64,000 bases of DNA, taken from positions 62,001-126,000 of the forward strand of contig NZ_JAHLQJ010000004.1 of the NCBI RefSeq assembly GCF_018919145.1, in the 5' to 3' direction. The notes beneath the pieces were generated by a model. It saw nothing but the letters and a program-made list of their open reading frames with translations. It did not search any database and was not told the origin of the DNA. Positions 15,832-24,649 of the stretch are shown piece by piece. The position numbers and the translations under genes were made by a program. The DNA is from Paenibacillus brevis (GTDB taxonomy: Bacteria > Bacillota > Bacilli > Paenibacillales > Paenibacillaceae). The stretch's first letter is position 1; every line of letters begins with the position of its first letter.

Positions 15832-16312
15832 ATTTTAATCCACGCTCCTGCGTAAGGAGCGACATTAATCCCTTCGGCGTTTCATTATTCGCCTTCTGAT
15901 TTCAATCCACGCTCCTGCGTAAGGAGCGACGTGGGAGCTTGTGAGTGCACGTAACAACCACGCTCCTGCGTAAGGAGCGACTTAAGATGCTCTAGAAGCA
16001 CCTGCTGGCTTTGAAGATTTCAATCCACGCTCCTGCGTAAGGAGCGACACCGACAAAATGTTTTTTCATAGTCTCAACCATAATTTCAATCCACGCTCCT
16101 GCGTAAGGAGCGACTCTTCATAAATCCGGAGCAAATCATCTATGGAGCATTTCAATCCACGCTCCTGCGTAAGGAGCGACCACGAAAACATAAGAAATCG
16201 AGAGTAATTTAAATATTTCAATCCACGCTCCTGCGTAAGGAGCGACGCTTAAAGGTGCGATTAGGTACAGTCAAATCGAGATTTCAATCCACGCTCCTGC
16301 GTAAGGAGCGAC
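15832..16312 (-). CRISPR. Type I-C-like CRISPR array, 8 repeats and 7 spacers
   Basis: The 32-base repeat reads, on the minus strand, GTCGCTCCTTACGCAGGAGC followed by GTGGATTGAAAT, the layout of type I-C repeats with the ATTGAAAT end as crRNA handle. Repeats lie at 15832-15863, 15899-15930, 15950-15981 (degenerate), 16017-16048, 16083-16114, 16149-16180, 16215-16246 and 16281-16312. Spacers are 34-35 bases except the one before the degenerate third repeat (19 bases, or about 27 if only the conserved core counts). The repeats at the left carry changes (first repeat: one C to T), as expected for the old, leader-distal end, so transcription runs leftwards. No cas gene occurs anywhere in the window. 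Confidence 0.95.
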
Positions 16313-16500
16313 TCCGGGCGATTTCAGCCCTTGTGCAGCAAGGGTTTGCAAGCGTTTTAGTGCGAATCCCTTTTTCAAGGCTTGGGAAATACCAAAATAT
16401 GTTAGCAAAATCCCGAAATCCCGCGTCAGCCGCGAGGTGCGAATCCCCCTGGGATTTCATGTTCGCTTGGGGTTCGCACTATTATGTATTGGTGCTTAAT
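16313..16500 (-). promoter_or_regulatory. CRISPR leader
   Basis: This stretch directly abuts the perfect right-hand repeats and has no gene. It contains GTGCGAATCCC twice (16360 and 16437) and an inverted match GGGGTTCGCAC (16469-16479), forming a clear palindrome at 16437-16479. GTGCGAA-rich blocks of this kind resemble leaders of type I-C arrays as I remember them. Position and orientation agree with array polarity. Beyond 16500 up to the kinase gene at 16823, only the terminator at 16636-16664 is seen. Confidence 0.6.
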
Positions 16501-16635
16501 GTTTTGATACTTAATGCTTTGGTTTCTAAATGCCCGATTAAACTTTATAGTGCGGATGAAATCTATCTTATGCCTCTTTATTATGAATAAATGTAATTCT
16601 ACTAATATCTAATTCAGATACATTGTACCATACCA

Positions 16636-16664
16636 ACAAAGGCTTCCGAATTTTCCCGGAAGCC
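16636..16664 (-). terminator. Terminator downstream of the P-loop kinase gene
   Basis: On the minus strand, GGCTTCCG ... CGGAAGCC forms the stem and TTTGTTGG follows. It lies 160 bases past the kinase stop and before the CRISPR leader, separating the two. Confidence 0.6.
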
Positions 16665-16822
16665 ACTCATGATTTTTCCTAATTGGAATACTTTTTTACT
16701 TGTCACCATTGATTTCAAACTTACACTAATCTCCTACCACAGAATCCCCTCCCTCCAGACAAACAGGCTGCAACCTTTCACCCGCTTGGCTGATGGGATC
16801 TTACAATTTCTATTCCCGTGAG

Positions 16823-17329
16823 TTAATGGAATTCGCAGCTTCGAATGATCAGGTCTGCTGCTTGACAAGGACTAGTGCTCGACACATCTACTTTAAGTGT
16901 ATTCAGTTCCTCGTAAAGGGGAATACGTCCTACGCTTCTGGCAATGATGTCCTCCGTCCGAATCCCTGCATCCACGTCCTTACTCAGACGGGAGCGCAAT
17001 GCCTGTTCACTGCACATTAAAGAGATGGAATGAATCTTACAGTCATCGGCTTCAAGATGCGAAATAATCTCATCAATAATGGACTGTTGATGCATCACCC
17101 AGCAGAACACGATGTTCTCATAGGTAGAGCACTTAATAAAGTTATTCAGCATATAGCAGATATTGTCCATCACCATATGCTTTGTTTCCTCTGTCACCTG
17201 AAAAGGATGCATATCCCAGCACCAGTCGCCATCCAGAAATACACTGTTTTTCAGATTAGTCTTCATAATCTGACAGGTAGCGGTCTTGCCCACTCCCATT
17301 GTTCCGCCAATTAAATAAATGTGCTTCAT
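16823..17329 (-). CDS. Small P-loop nucleotide/phosphotransfer kinase-like protein
   Basis: 168 residues with a clear Walker A motif (GGTMGVGKT, residues 8-16) and DGDW (33-36) in the place where small kinases bind the phosphoryl acceptor. The later RSRLSKDVDAGIR and SVGRIPLYEELNT parts fit the lid and adenine-binding regions of AAA_18/AAA_33-type kinases. Substrate unknown. It is cytoplasmic. Its ATG overlaps the TGA of the GH35 beta-galactosidase gene (ATGA), so the pair is translationally coupled, which is unusual company for such a kinase. It is not a recognisable Cas protein despite lying next to the CRISPR leader. Confidence 0.78.
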   Translation of the reverse strand: MKHIYLIGGTMGVGKTATCQIMKTNLKNSVFLDGDWCWDMHPFQVTEETKHMVMDNICYMLNNFIKCSTYENIVFCWVMHQQSIIDEIISHLEADDCKIHSISLMCSEQALRSRLSKDVDAGIRTEDIIARSVGRIPLYEELNTLKVDVSSTSPCQAADLIIRSCEFH

Positions 17330-19083
17330 CCTAATTGCGCTGAATCCTCAAAGCGGATACTGTCTCCAGCCTTCCCTTCCGTTTCAAACAGAATAACCTC
17401 ATTCGCACCCGTCTTCAATAAAGGTCCGGGGATATACAATCTTCTTTGCGGGCCAATCTCCCAGTACCGTCCCAGATTAAAGCCGTTGATCCAGGCTACC
17501 CCCTTGCCCCAGCCCGTAAAGTCCAGGAACGTATCGCCTGCCTCATCCACTTCCAGCTCAAAGCGATAAAAGGCTGGGGTTCCGCTCACATACTCTTTGC
17601 TGAAATCCACCATCTCCAGATTATCCAAAGGCAATGCGTAATGTCGCCAGCCGCTTTGGAAGGCGCCGTTGACGATCACCCCTCCCTTAATGCCCTTATG
17701 CTGCGTATTCATCTTGACAGAGTAATTGATTCTGCCCATGTTTTCGACCAGAACCTTCAGTTCATTTTGCGGATCAGGTAGATCAAAGAGCTCTTTATCC
17801 TCCATATGCTGGTCATATTTAGTGAACATCAGCTTATCGTTGATAAATACTTGGGCCCGGTCAGCACATTGAATCAAGCGAAAATCCTCAATACGTCTTT
17901 GTTTGCCCAAATTCGTCTGATACAGAACATATCCGGTAGGCTGATTCAGAGCCTCCATCGTCAAGGGATATGGAGATTCCACAACCTTTGCCAGCTTGTC
18001 TGCAATAGAGAACAGGGAAACCTTCTGTTGAACAGCAACCTCTCCGTAAGCCTTCTTGTTAATCAGGGTCGAGAATTGCACCTCCGGCACCTCGGTATAG
18101 CGGGCAATTACCTGCCTAAAGGCCTCATATTTCGGGGTAAAATCACCCCATTCCGTCAGAAGGGCATCATAATCATACGAAGTCGTGTCCGGCGAAAGCT
18201 TGTCATAATAATTGGCACCGCTCGTAAAGCCAAAATTCGTTCCCCCATGGAACATGTAGATGTTCACGCTGCCCTCTTTTAAAATATCATCCAGTTCTGC
18301 AGCCGCACTCTGCGCCTCCCGAGTATGATGTTGCTCATCTCCCCACGCATCGAACCACCCGATCCAGAACTCCATGACCATCAGCGGCCGGTCTTCCCCG
18401 TGGAATTGCTTCAGTCGCACGAAATGCTCTTTCACATCCGAACCACAGTTAATGGTCGGCAGTGCCGCATCCTGAACAGAGCCGTTATCGAGCATGTCAT
18501 GCCATGGACCATCAGAAGTCACCAAGGGGACGGTTACCCCATGCTTTCTCATCAAGTCCACCAATGAGTGCATATATTGCTTATCGTTAGCATAGCTGCC
18601 GTACTCATTTTCGACCTGCATCATTACGATGGGCCCGCCTTGATCAATTTGCAGATCGTTAAATTCTTCGAACAAGCGCTTGTAATAGCGGTCGATCTTC
18701 GCCAAATATGGCGGATAGTTGAAACGGAGCTTCATATCGCCATCCTTCAGCAGCCAAAAAGGAAGCCCCCCAAATTCCCACTCAGCACAGATATATGGGG
18801 ACGGTCTGAGTATCACATACAGCCCCAGCTTCTGAGCCGTCAGGATAAACTTCCTGACATCATACATGCCAGAGAAGCAATATTCGCCCTCCTGCGGCTC
18901 ATGCATATTCCATGGAATATAGGTTTCTACAGTGTTACACCCAAGGGCCTGGAGTTTCTCCAATCGGTCCTGCCAATACTCCGGAACAACACGGAAATAG
19001 TGAATAGCCCCGGAAATAATCTTTAACGGCTTACCATCCAAGTAGAACTGATCTTCAATCGTAAATGAATGCTGCTTCGACAT
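17326..19083 (-). CDS. GH35 beta-galactosidase
   Basis: About 585 residues from the ATG at 19083; upstream ATGs would add up to 39 residues unlike the family. No signal peptide is seen, so it is cytoplasmic. GH35 enzymes remove terminal beta-galactose, for example from galactan side chains. The acid/base Glu lies in VENEYG (about residue 158) and the nucleophile Glu in MEFWIGW (about 237), with GAIHYFRV near the start and GGTNFGF at about 280. The C-terminal jelly-roll domains end with WGKGVAWINGFNLGRYW. The stop codon overlaps the start of the kinase gene. The gene is last-but-one in its strand block and is cut off from rhaD by a strong terminator. Confidence 0.95.
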   Translation of the reverse strand: MSKQHSFTIEDQFYLDGKPLKIISGAIHYFRVVPEYWQDRLEKLQALGCNTVETYIPWNMHEPQEGEYCFSGMYDVRKFILTAQKLGLYVILRPSPYICAEWEFGGLPFWLLKDGDMKLRFNYPPYLAKIDRYYKRLFEEFNDLQIDQGGPIVMMQVENEYGSYANDKQYMHSLVDLMRKHGVTVPLVTSDGPWHDMLDNGSVQDAALPTINCGSDVKEHFVRLKQFHGEDRPLMVMEFWIGWFDAWGDEQHHTREAQSAAAELDDILKEGSVNIYMFHGGTNFGFTSGANYYDKLSPDTTSYDYDALLTEWGDFTPKYEAFRQVIARYTEVPEVQFSTLINKKAYGEVAVQQKVSLFSIADKLAKVVESPYPLTMEALNQPTGYVLYQTNLGKQRRIEDFRLIQCADRAQVFINDKLMFTKYDQHMEDKELFDLPDPQNELKVLVENMGRINYSVKMNTQHKGIKGGVIVNGAFQSGWRHYALPLDNLEMVDFSKEYVSGTPAFYRFELEVDEAGDTFLDFTGWGKGVAWINGFNLGRYWEIGPQRRLYIPGPLLKTGANEVILFETEGKAGDSIRFEDSAQLG

Positions 19084-19218
19084 AGGCCACGATCCCTTCA
19101 AGCGTACTGGAAATCCCTTATACTTTATCACATTCTTGGGCTGTACGCTGTTCATTCTGTATACGATTCTGTACGAGCAAAGCGGCCTATAGCAATGCAA
19201 CCAGTTGCTTTATAGCAT

Positions 19219-19252
19219 TTAAAAAACTGGAGAATAGTTCTCCAGTTTTTTC
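19219..19252 (-). terminator. Rho-independent terminator of the rhamnose operon
   Basis: A perfect inverted repeat AAAAAACTGGAGAA / TTCTCCAGTTTTTT with a three-base loop lies 13 bases past the rhaD stop. The T-tracts on both sides make it work in either direction, but only the minus strand has genes here. Confidence 0.9.
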
Positions 19253-19264
19253 ACTCTAAACTCC

Positions 19265-20107
19265 CTACCCCAAAACCCCGTCCTTCGGCTTCACACCGAA
19301 CGCCTTCGCCAAATCGGCCAGTTCCGAATCGGTAATTACTTGCTTGATTTCTCTTCCGCCGATCAGGTTGTAGACGGTTGCGGCCTTCTCTACGGTCTCG
19401 ATCAAGCCGAAGGTTTCGTCCATGGTAGCGCCTGTGCCAAAGATGCCGTGATGCGGCCAGATGACAATGCGGTAATCCTTCATTTTCTTGGCTGTTTCCC
19501 GCCCGATCTCATTACTGCCCGGAACCATCCAAGGCAGGATGCTAACGCCTTCCGGGAAGACCACAAGACATTCGGTACACATCTGCCACAGTGTCTTGGT
19601 GAACTTCCGTTCATCCAACTCATGAGTAAAGGTCATGGCAATGAGATTCGTAGCATGAGTATGCATCACAATACGATGCTTGGGGTCTACCTTCAAACGC
19701 TCGATATGGCTCATAAAGTGAGAAGCCAGCTCACTGGTTGGTCTTGCGCCATTGCGCAGGCCCCACAAAATTTCCACTTGCTCTCCGCTCGCAGATACAC
19801 GCACCACGCCAAGGTTGGCTTCCGGGTCCTTGATTACGTTTCTGAAATACTTGCCCGATCCGGTGACGATAAAGTATTTGCCGGCCAATTCCTTTACCGG
19901 GAAAGCAAGATCCAGAGAACGCGGGGAGCTATGAATATCAATGTACTTGGATACTTCCTCTTTATCCAGTAAATAGCTGATATTGCCGCCGTTCAGCTCA
20001 TCCCAGCCCAGGGTCCACATATGATGAGTAATCTCGGTCATTTCCTGAATAAAAGGAGCTTCTGTGCTTCCAATGTATCCTGACATTTCAATCAGAGATG
20101 TTGTCAT
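19265..20107 (-). CDS. rhaD: Rhamnulose-1-phosphate aldolase
   Basis: 280 residues from the ATG at 20107, which has AAGGAG upstream. The frame stays open to 20152, but that extension runs into repeat B3. It is a class II (zinc) aldolase that splits L-rhamnulose 1-phosphate into dihydroxyacetone phosphate and L-lactaldehyde. Zinc ligands are the two His of MHTHAT (about residue 149) and the His of WPHHGIFG (about 218), matching the E. coli RhaD ligands at 141, 143 and 212. GGNISYLL near residue 45 is the phosphate-binding loop. It is the last gene of rhaB-rhaA-rhaD; repeat B3 lies between rhaA and rhaD. Confidence 0.95.
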   Translation of the reverse strand: MTTSLIEMSGYIGSTEAPFIQEMTEITHHMWTLGWDELNGGNISYLLDKEEVSKYIDIHSSPRSLDLAFPVKELAGKYFIVTGSGKYFRNVIKDPEANLGVVRVSASGEQVEILWGLRNGARPTSELASHFMSHIERLKVDPKHRIVMHTHATNLIAMTFTHELDERKFTKTLWQMCTECLVVFPEGVSILPWMVPGSNEIGRETAKKMKDYRIVIWPHHGIFGTGATMDETFGLIETVEKAATVYNLIGGREIKQVITDSELADLAKAFGVKPKDGVLG

Positions 20108-20140
20108 GATTTCTTCTCTCTCCTTAGATAATGGATAATA

Positions 20141-20219
20141 GAGGTTGTTCAAAAAGTCATCTTTTTCCGGATTCTCGCAACCTTCTCGGTGCTGAAAAGC
20201 TGACTTTTTGAACTCGCAT
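20141..20219 (-). repeat. Dispersed repeat family B, internally deleted copy B3
   Basis: Only about 79 bp, but with both ends intact: GAGGTTGTTCAAAAAGTCAT at the left and TTCTCGGTGCTGAAAAGCTG then ACTTTTTGAACTCGCATTAA at the right. The interior seen in B2, B4 and B5 is missing. It lies between rhaA and rhaD inside the operon. Confidence 0.78.
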
Positions 20220-20230
20220 TAATAGCTCAT

Positions 20231-21487
20231 TTATCTCTTCAGCAATACTTCCTGTTCGTGCCGCTTTACCTCGTTGAGCCATTGCTCCCTGACAGGCACG
20301 CCTTGCGAAGCACAGTAGTAATCCCATACGGCTCCGAACGGATAGGATTTGAATTCTTCAACCAAAGCCAAGCGGGAGGTATAGTCGCCTGACAGTTCAA
20401 TCTTCCGCAGTTCCTCCACCGGCTCCAGCATCGCACGCAGCAGCGCCTTGATTGTGTTTCTCGTTCCGATTACCCAGGCTGCCAAATGATTAATGCTCCC
20501 GTCAAAGAAATCGAGACCCAGACTTGTCTTCGACAGTAAATCTCCACGAACGAGTTCACGAGCAATTTCCAGCAATTCATCATCCATGGTGACCACATGG
20601 TCGCTGTCCCAGCGAACCGGACGGCTGACATGCAGCAGCAAATGCTTGCTGAACATCAGAATCGACGACAGCTTGTTGCTGATCACCTCGGTCGGATGGA
20701 AGTGCCCCGCATCCAGTGTGATGGCCTTGCCGCGCGATATTCCGTATCCCATATAAAACTCATGTGAGCCCACAACATAGCTCTCCGAGCCGATGCCGAA
20801 CAGCTTGCTCTCCACGCCATCCACATTGAACTGCTCATCAATCGGTTCGCCGAAAATCTCATCCAGCGAGGCCGCCAGCCTTTGTCTTGGGGCCAGACGG
20901 TCCACCGGCGTATCCTTGTAGCCATCCGGTACCCAGAAATTCGTGAAGCAGGTCTGACCCAGCTCCCGACCGAAATGCTCGGCAATTTTGCGGGAAGCCT
21001 TGCCATGACGAATCCAGAATTCCCGGATCTCATCGTTCGCATGACTCAAGGTAAAACCGTCTGCCGCATTCGGGTGGGAGAAATAAGTCGGGTTAAAATC
21101 AAGACCCAGACCCTGTTCCTTCGCCCAATCCACCCATTTCTGGAAGTGGCGCGGCTCCAGCTCATCCAGATCCACCTGCTCATCCGTATCTGCGTAGATG
21201 GCATGCAGGTTGACCTTGTGCTTGCCGGGAATAAGGGACAACGCCTTCTCCAGATCCTCGCGCAGCTCTTGCGGAGTGCTTACACGCCCCGGATAGCTGC
21301 CTGTGACTGCAATACCGCCGCTAAGCTCCTTATCACGGAACAGGAATCCTCGAACATCGTCCCCTTGCCAGCAGTGGAGAGAGATTTTAATCTCCGCTAG
21401 TTGTTTTAAGACCTGATCTACATCAACGCCGTGGGATTCATACAACTTCTTCGCTTCGTTATAGCTGTTGACTACGCTTTGATTCAT
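20231..21487 (-). CDS. rhaA: L-rhamnose isomerase
   Basis: 418 residues from the ATG at 21487 (AGGGGA upstream), nearly the length of E. coli RhaA (419). The open frame reaches 21625, but that part overlaps rhaB. It is a metal-dependent (Mn) TIM-barrel isomerase that converts L-rhamnose to L-rhamnulose. [10 protein letters not shown] near residue 32 is the conserved substrate region, and the metal-binding part around [17 protein letters not shown] lies at about residue 265. It is cytoplasmic. The gene begins 46 bases after the rhaB stop and is followed by rhaD. Confidence 0.96.
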   Translation of the reverse strand: MNQSVVNSYNEAKKLYESHGVDVDQVLKQLAEIKISLHCWQGDDVRGFLFRDKELSGGIAVTGSYPGRVSTPQELREDLEKALSLIPGKHKVNLHAIYADTDEQVDLDELEPRHFQKWVDWAKEQGLGLDFNPTYFSHPNAADGFTLSHANDEIREFWIRHGKASRKIAEHFGRELGQTCFTNFWVPDGYKDTPVDRLAPRQRLAASLDEIFGEPIDEQFNVDGVESKLFGIGSESYVVGSHEFYMGYGISRGKAITLDAGHFHPTEVISNKLSSILMFSKHLLLHVSRPVRWDSDHVVTMDDELLEIARELVRGDLLSKTSLGLDFFDGSINHLAAWVIGTRNTIKALLRAMLEPVEELRKIELSGDYTSRLALVEEFKSYPFGAVWDYYCASQGVPVREQWLNEVKRHEQEVLLKR

Positions 21488-21533
21488 GTCGCTAGTCCCC
21501 TTCCTTCTATCCCAATTGTTCTGTGCTTCAGCT

Positions 21534-22997
21534 TCAACTATCTGCTGCCTGGTCCACCTTTTTCCAGCGATCGACGATCCGTCCCAAATCTTGAATTGGC
21601 TCCGGCTTGTAATATTTAATATCAAATGAGTTCATAATCACTTCTCGCGCTTCCTTAATATCCGGCAGTACACCGCTACTGATCATCTGAACAGCCAGAT
21701 TTCCGAGCGCTGTCGACTCGGTAGGTCCCGCCGAGACGTCCCGTCCCAGCACATTCGCGGTAAGCTGACACAGCAATTCATTGTTCGCTCCCCCGCCAAC
21801 GATCTGGAGGATATCCATCGATCTACCGGTCAACTGCTCCAGTTCCTCCAAATAACTGCGGTACGACAATGCCAAGCTGTCAAATATGCAGCGGGCTGCT
21901 TGCCCGATACTCTCCGGAACCGGCTCTCCATACTGCTCGCAGGCCTTCTGAATTTCCTTAATCATATGCTCCGGGTTAAGGAATCTATCATGATTGCACG
22001 GAATCAAGCTCCGAAAAGGCTCCGCCTCCGCAGCCAGATCGGCTAACTCCGCAAAGTTGTATCGATTGCCGTCCAGCCTGCGAACCTCCTGAATCAGCCA
22101 AAGGCCCATAATATTCTTCAGGAAGCGGAATGTGCCATACGCTCCCCATTCATTCGTATAATTCGCGGCCATCGCTTTGGCATCATTCAGGGGCTGCGTC
22201 AGCTCAACCCCAAGCAATGACCAGGTTCCGCTGCTGAGGTAGGCGGCATGACGCCCCTTGGCTGCCGGAATGCCGAGCACTGCCGAGGCGGTATCATGTG
22301 TTGCCGTAACGATGGCCCGGCACTCCGGTAGATCGTACTGCTCCATGAGCTCCGGGCAAAGCGAGCCGAGCTCAGTCCCTGGTTCAATTAATCCCGGAAA
22401 CTGCTCCTTGCGCAAGCCAAGCAGTTCCAACAGCTCGGTATCGAAATCACGCGTATCCAGATTCAACAGCTGCATCGTCGAAGCATTGGTCGTTTCGTTC
22501 CCTTTTTTTCCAGTCAACAGGTAGTATAGATAATCCGGCACCATCAGGATGCTGTCCGCACGGGACAGTTCTTCACGGTCATGCACGAATAACTGATACA
22601 GGGTATTAAAGTTCAATTGCTGAATACCCGTCTTGCCATAGACAGCCTCAGGCGGGATGAGCGCCGCCAGACGCTGCATGGCATGCTCGGTCCGGCGGTC
22701 CCGATAAGCGTAGACCTCCTGAATCCGGTTACCGGCTTGATCCAGCAGCACATAATCCACGGCCCAGGTATCAATCCCCAGCGTGCATTGCCCGATTCCC
22801 TCCGCCTTTGCCTTTACAAGTCCGGTGATGATCTCACCAAACAGATAATCGATATCCCAGAAGCAGGAGCCGTCCCGCTCCAGGAACCCGTTGGCGAAGC
22901 GATGGATCTCTTTCAATTTGATTTTCCCGTCTTGAAGCGTTCCCAGCACCAGTCTCCCGCTGGAGGCGCCGATATCAACGGCAATATGATGGGTCAT
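21534..22997 (-). CDS. rhaB: Rhamnulokinase
   Basis: 487 residues (E. coli RhaB: 489). A FGGY-family sugar kinase that phosphorylates L-rhamnulose with [15 protein letters not shown] (residues 8-19) is the N-terminal phosphate-binding loop, [16 protein letters not shown] matches the substrate-side motif of rhamnulokinases, and [12 protein letters not shown] plus [10 protein letters not shown] form the C-terminal ATP-binding site. A GGAG precedes the ATG. The first 23 bases of rhaB overlap the tail of the broken alcohol dehydrogenase frame. It is the first intact gene of the rhamnose operon. Confidence 0.96.
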   Translation of the reverse strand: MTHHIAVDIGASSGRLVLGTLQDGKIKLKEIHRFANGFLERDGSCFWDIDYLFGEIITGLVKAKAEGIGQCTLGIDTWAVDYVLLDQAGNRIQEVYAYRDRRTEHAMQRLAALIPPEAVYGKTGIQQLNFNTLYQLFVHDREELSRADSILMVPDYLYYLLTGKKGNETTNASTMQLLNLDTRDFDTELLELLGLRKEQFPGLIEPGTELGSLCPELMEQYDLPECRAIVTATHDTASAVLGIPAAKGRHAAYLSSGTWSLLGVELTQPLNDAKAMAANYTNEWGAYGTFRFLKNIMGLWLIQEVRRLDGNRYNFAELADLAAEAEPFRSLIPCNHDRFLNPEHMIKEIQKACEQYGEPVPESIGQAARCIFDSLALSYRSYLEELEQLTGRSMDILQIVGGGANNELLCQLTANVLGRDVSAGPTESTALGNLAVQMISSGVLPDIKEAREVIMNSFDIKYYKPEPIQDLGRIVDRWKKVDQAADS

Positions 22998-23259
22998 AGA
23001 AACAATCTCCTAGATGATTTTTTTGAACATCGCAATGACAGGTAGGATTTGGCTTAACATCATCATACAGCGCATAATCCAGGCCGATGGCATCAAGCAC
23101 AGCAGTTACTTTGCCTGCAATTCCGCTTTGAACTAGAAACTTATCGGTCACAACCAGTGTTTTTTTCAAATCCAATTCCTGAATGTATGTCCCGGTATCC
23201 TTCAGACAGCCCTTCCCCATCAGATTAACCGGCGGAACGTAATAGACATACGTACTCAT
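22975..23259 (-). pseudogene. Truncated iron-containing alcohol dehydrogenase (lactaldehyde reductase-like)
   Basis: From the ATG at 23259 the first about 73 residues read like an intact Fe-dependent alcohol dehydrogenase N-terminus (YVYYVPPVNLMGKG, then KKTLVVTDKF, then YDDVKPNPT). The similarity ends abruptly at codon 23041-23043, and 21 unrelated residues follow to a stop at 22975. Intact members have about 385-400 residues including three iron-binding His, all absent here, so the product cannot be active. Its place before rhaB suggests it once reduced L-lactaldehyde, the product of RhaD, to 1,2-propanediol. Bases 23013-23028 just after the break resemble the end of a family-B repeat. Confidence 0.8.
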
Positions 23260-23338
23260 GATTTGGCCAGCCTCCATTATCAATTTAACGAAGCAATAAT
23301 TTCGCCATCCTGCCCGTTTCTCTGTGTTTATATCTTAT

Positions 23339-23367
23339 ATCCTATCTACGTTAATCTTTGTTGTCAA
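23339..23367 (-). promoter_or_regulatory. Predicted sigma-A promoter of the rhamnose operon
   Basis: On the minus strand, TTGACA (23362-23367) and TAGGAT (23339-23344) are separated by 17 bases. This lies about 80 bases upstream of the broken dehydrogenase and 340 upstream of rhaB. Confidence 0.6.
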
Positions 23368-23410
23368 CGAAATAAAGAATAGTAATGTTGTTTTTATTTG
23401 TTTCGTGACA
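23362..23410. promoter_or_regulatory. Candidate operator of the DeoR-family regulator
   Basis: Imperfect inverted repeat: TGTCAACGAAATAAA (23362-23376) faces TTTATTTGTTTCGTGACA (23393-23410). It overlaps the -35 box of the rhamnose promoter, where a repressor would block polymerase. AACGAAA/TTTCGT halves are common in DeoR-family sites. Assignment to the adjacent regulator is inferred. Confidence 0.5.
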
Positions 23411-23427
23411 TTTTTGAATTGAAATAC

Positions 23428-23666
23428 TATATAAGTTGAACTATAAAAACTACGTAGGAAGGGCATAAGTGTGAAGTGTGCCGTAGTGAGAGCTTTCTGC
23501 AGGAAAGCTGCTTCGGAAGCATAAGCTCGTAAGCGTTCGCCTTTACGAGTGGATTTCTACCTTATAATATCTTAGTTCAATTAGAGAAATCCGCGAACAA
23601 CAGCGATCGTAGGCACACTTCACACGTTGCCCTCAAAACGTAAAATGCAATGATTCAACTTATATA
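23428..23666 (+). repeat. Dispersed hairpin repeat family A, copy A3 (reference copy)
   Basis: 239 bp bounded by perfect 13-base terminal inverted repeats, TATATAAGTTGAA and TTCAACTTATATA. Inside, GGGCATAAGTGTGAAGTGTG on the left is mirrored by CACACTTCACACGTTGCCC on the right, with shorter complementary blocks towards the centre (AAAGCTGCTT, GCGTTCGCCTTTACGAG). No ORF of useful length. It separates the rhamnose operon's control region from the DeoR-family gene. Confidence 0.88.
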
Positions 23667-23774
23667 GAAAAAACCTTTGTTTTTGTTGCAAACACAGAAT
23701 TATTATTCCATACTTAACTAGGAAGGGCTTGTATCCCCCCCTCCTCCATTGCGGTTTCGCAGAAAGGAAGAATT

Positions 23775-24530
23775 ATGTTAGCTGCCGAAAGACGAAAGAA
23801 AATTATAGATTTGGCCCATCAGGAAAAGAGAGTGCTGGTATCGGTTCTCAGCCGCATGTTTGAGGTCACCGAAGAGACGATCCGGCGTGATCTTGAGAAG
23901 CTGGAAAAGGAAGGCATCGTAAGCCGGACTTACGGAGGCGCCATGCTGAACCGGCATACGAATGAAGATCTCCCGTTTACCGCCCGCAATATCATGAATA
24001 CCGATATCAAGCAGAACATCGCCATCAAAGCGATGGATTTAATCAATGAAGGCGATACCTTGATGGTGGATCCAAGCTCCACCTCATTTGAATTGCTAAA
24101 GCTGCTAACCAATAAGAACAACCTGACCGTGATCACGAATTCCGTACATATTTTGAATGATTTCTCCGGATCAGAAATGAATATCGTCTCCACTGGCGGC
24201 AACCTGAGACCGCGCTCCTTGTCCCTGGTCGGTCCGGTGGCTCATCACACTCTCCAAAGATACAACGTGGATAAGGCGATCATCAGCTGCAAGGGCATTG
24301 ACCTGGACAAAGGCATTACCGAATCCAACGAGCCTGAATGCGAGTTGAAAAAATACATGGTCAAGCAATGTGACAAGGTCATCCTCCTCGCCGATCATAC
24401 CAAGTTCGATAAAGTTGCCTTTACCGTGCTGAGCGAATTGGAGCGGGTTGATTATCTGGTTACAGATCAGGCGCCGTCTGAGCCTTGGATGCGCAGATTG
24501 GCGGAGCTTAATATTGAGTTGATATACTGA
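23775..24530 (+). CDS. DeoR/GlpR-family transcriptional regulator, probable rhamnose operon repressor
   Basis: 251 residues. An N-terminal winged helix (residues 5-57) has the family signature around VTEETIRRDLEKLEKEG and YGGAM. The C-terminal sugar-phosphate sensor domain (from about 75) contains DEGD-like INEGDTLMVDPSSTS and the STGG loop. Such proteins usually repress sugar catabolic operons and are released by a phosphorylated sugar. Being divergent from rhaBAD, its likely inducer is L-rhamnulose 1-phosphate (inference). AAAGGAAG lies 6 bases before the ATG. Confidence 0.92.
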   Translation: MLAAERRKKIIDLAHQEKRVLVSVLSRMFEVTEETIRRDLEKLEKEGIVSRTYGGAMLNRHTNEDLPFTARNIMNTDIKQNIAIKAMDLINEGDTLMVDPSSTSFELLKLLTNKNNLTVITNSVHILNDFSGSEMNIVSTGGNLRPRSLSLVGPVAHHTLQRYNVDKAIISCKGIDLDKGITESNEPECELKKYMVKQCDKVILLADHTKFDKVAFTVLSELERVDYLVTDQAPSEPWMRRLAELNIELIY

Positions 24531-24580
24531 GGCTGAGTTCCCTTCTATTGAGCTGACATTTGAGATGACCTTGATAGCAT

Positions 24581-24640
24581 GAAAAAATCCCCATAAGACA
24601 GACAGATTATATCATCTCACCTGTCTATCTTATGGGGAGC
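24581..24640 (-). terminator. Terminator of the SLH surface protein gene
   Basis: A long stem made of CCCCATAAGACAGACAG and CTGTCTATCTTATGGGG. On the minus strand it is followed by a run of T (GGATTTTTTC). It lies 12 bases past the stop of the giant gene and would also stop the convergent regulator transcript. Confidence 0.8.
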
Positions 24641-24649
24641 TCACAATCA

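Noticed and set aside
16255-16590. 111-residue plus-strand ORF beginning in the last CRISPR unit
   Set aside because: It runs through a spacer, a repeat and the leader, has no binding site and no recognisable domain. It is antisense to the direction in which the array is transcribed.
16823-17329. Kinase gene as a Cas or CRISPR-associated protein
   Set aside because: Walker A motif and size fit a small nucleotide-type kinase. It is coupled to the GH35 gene and separated from the leader by a terminator.
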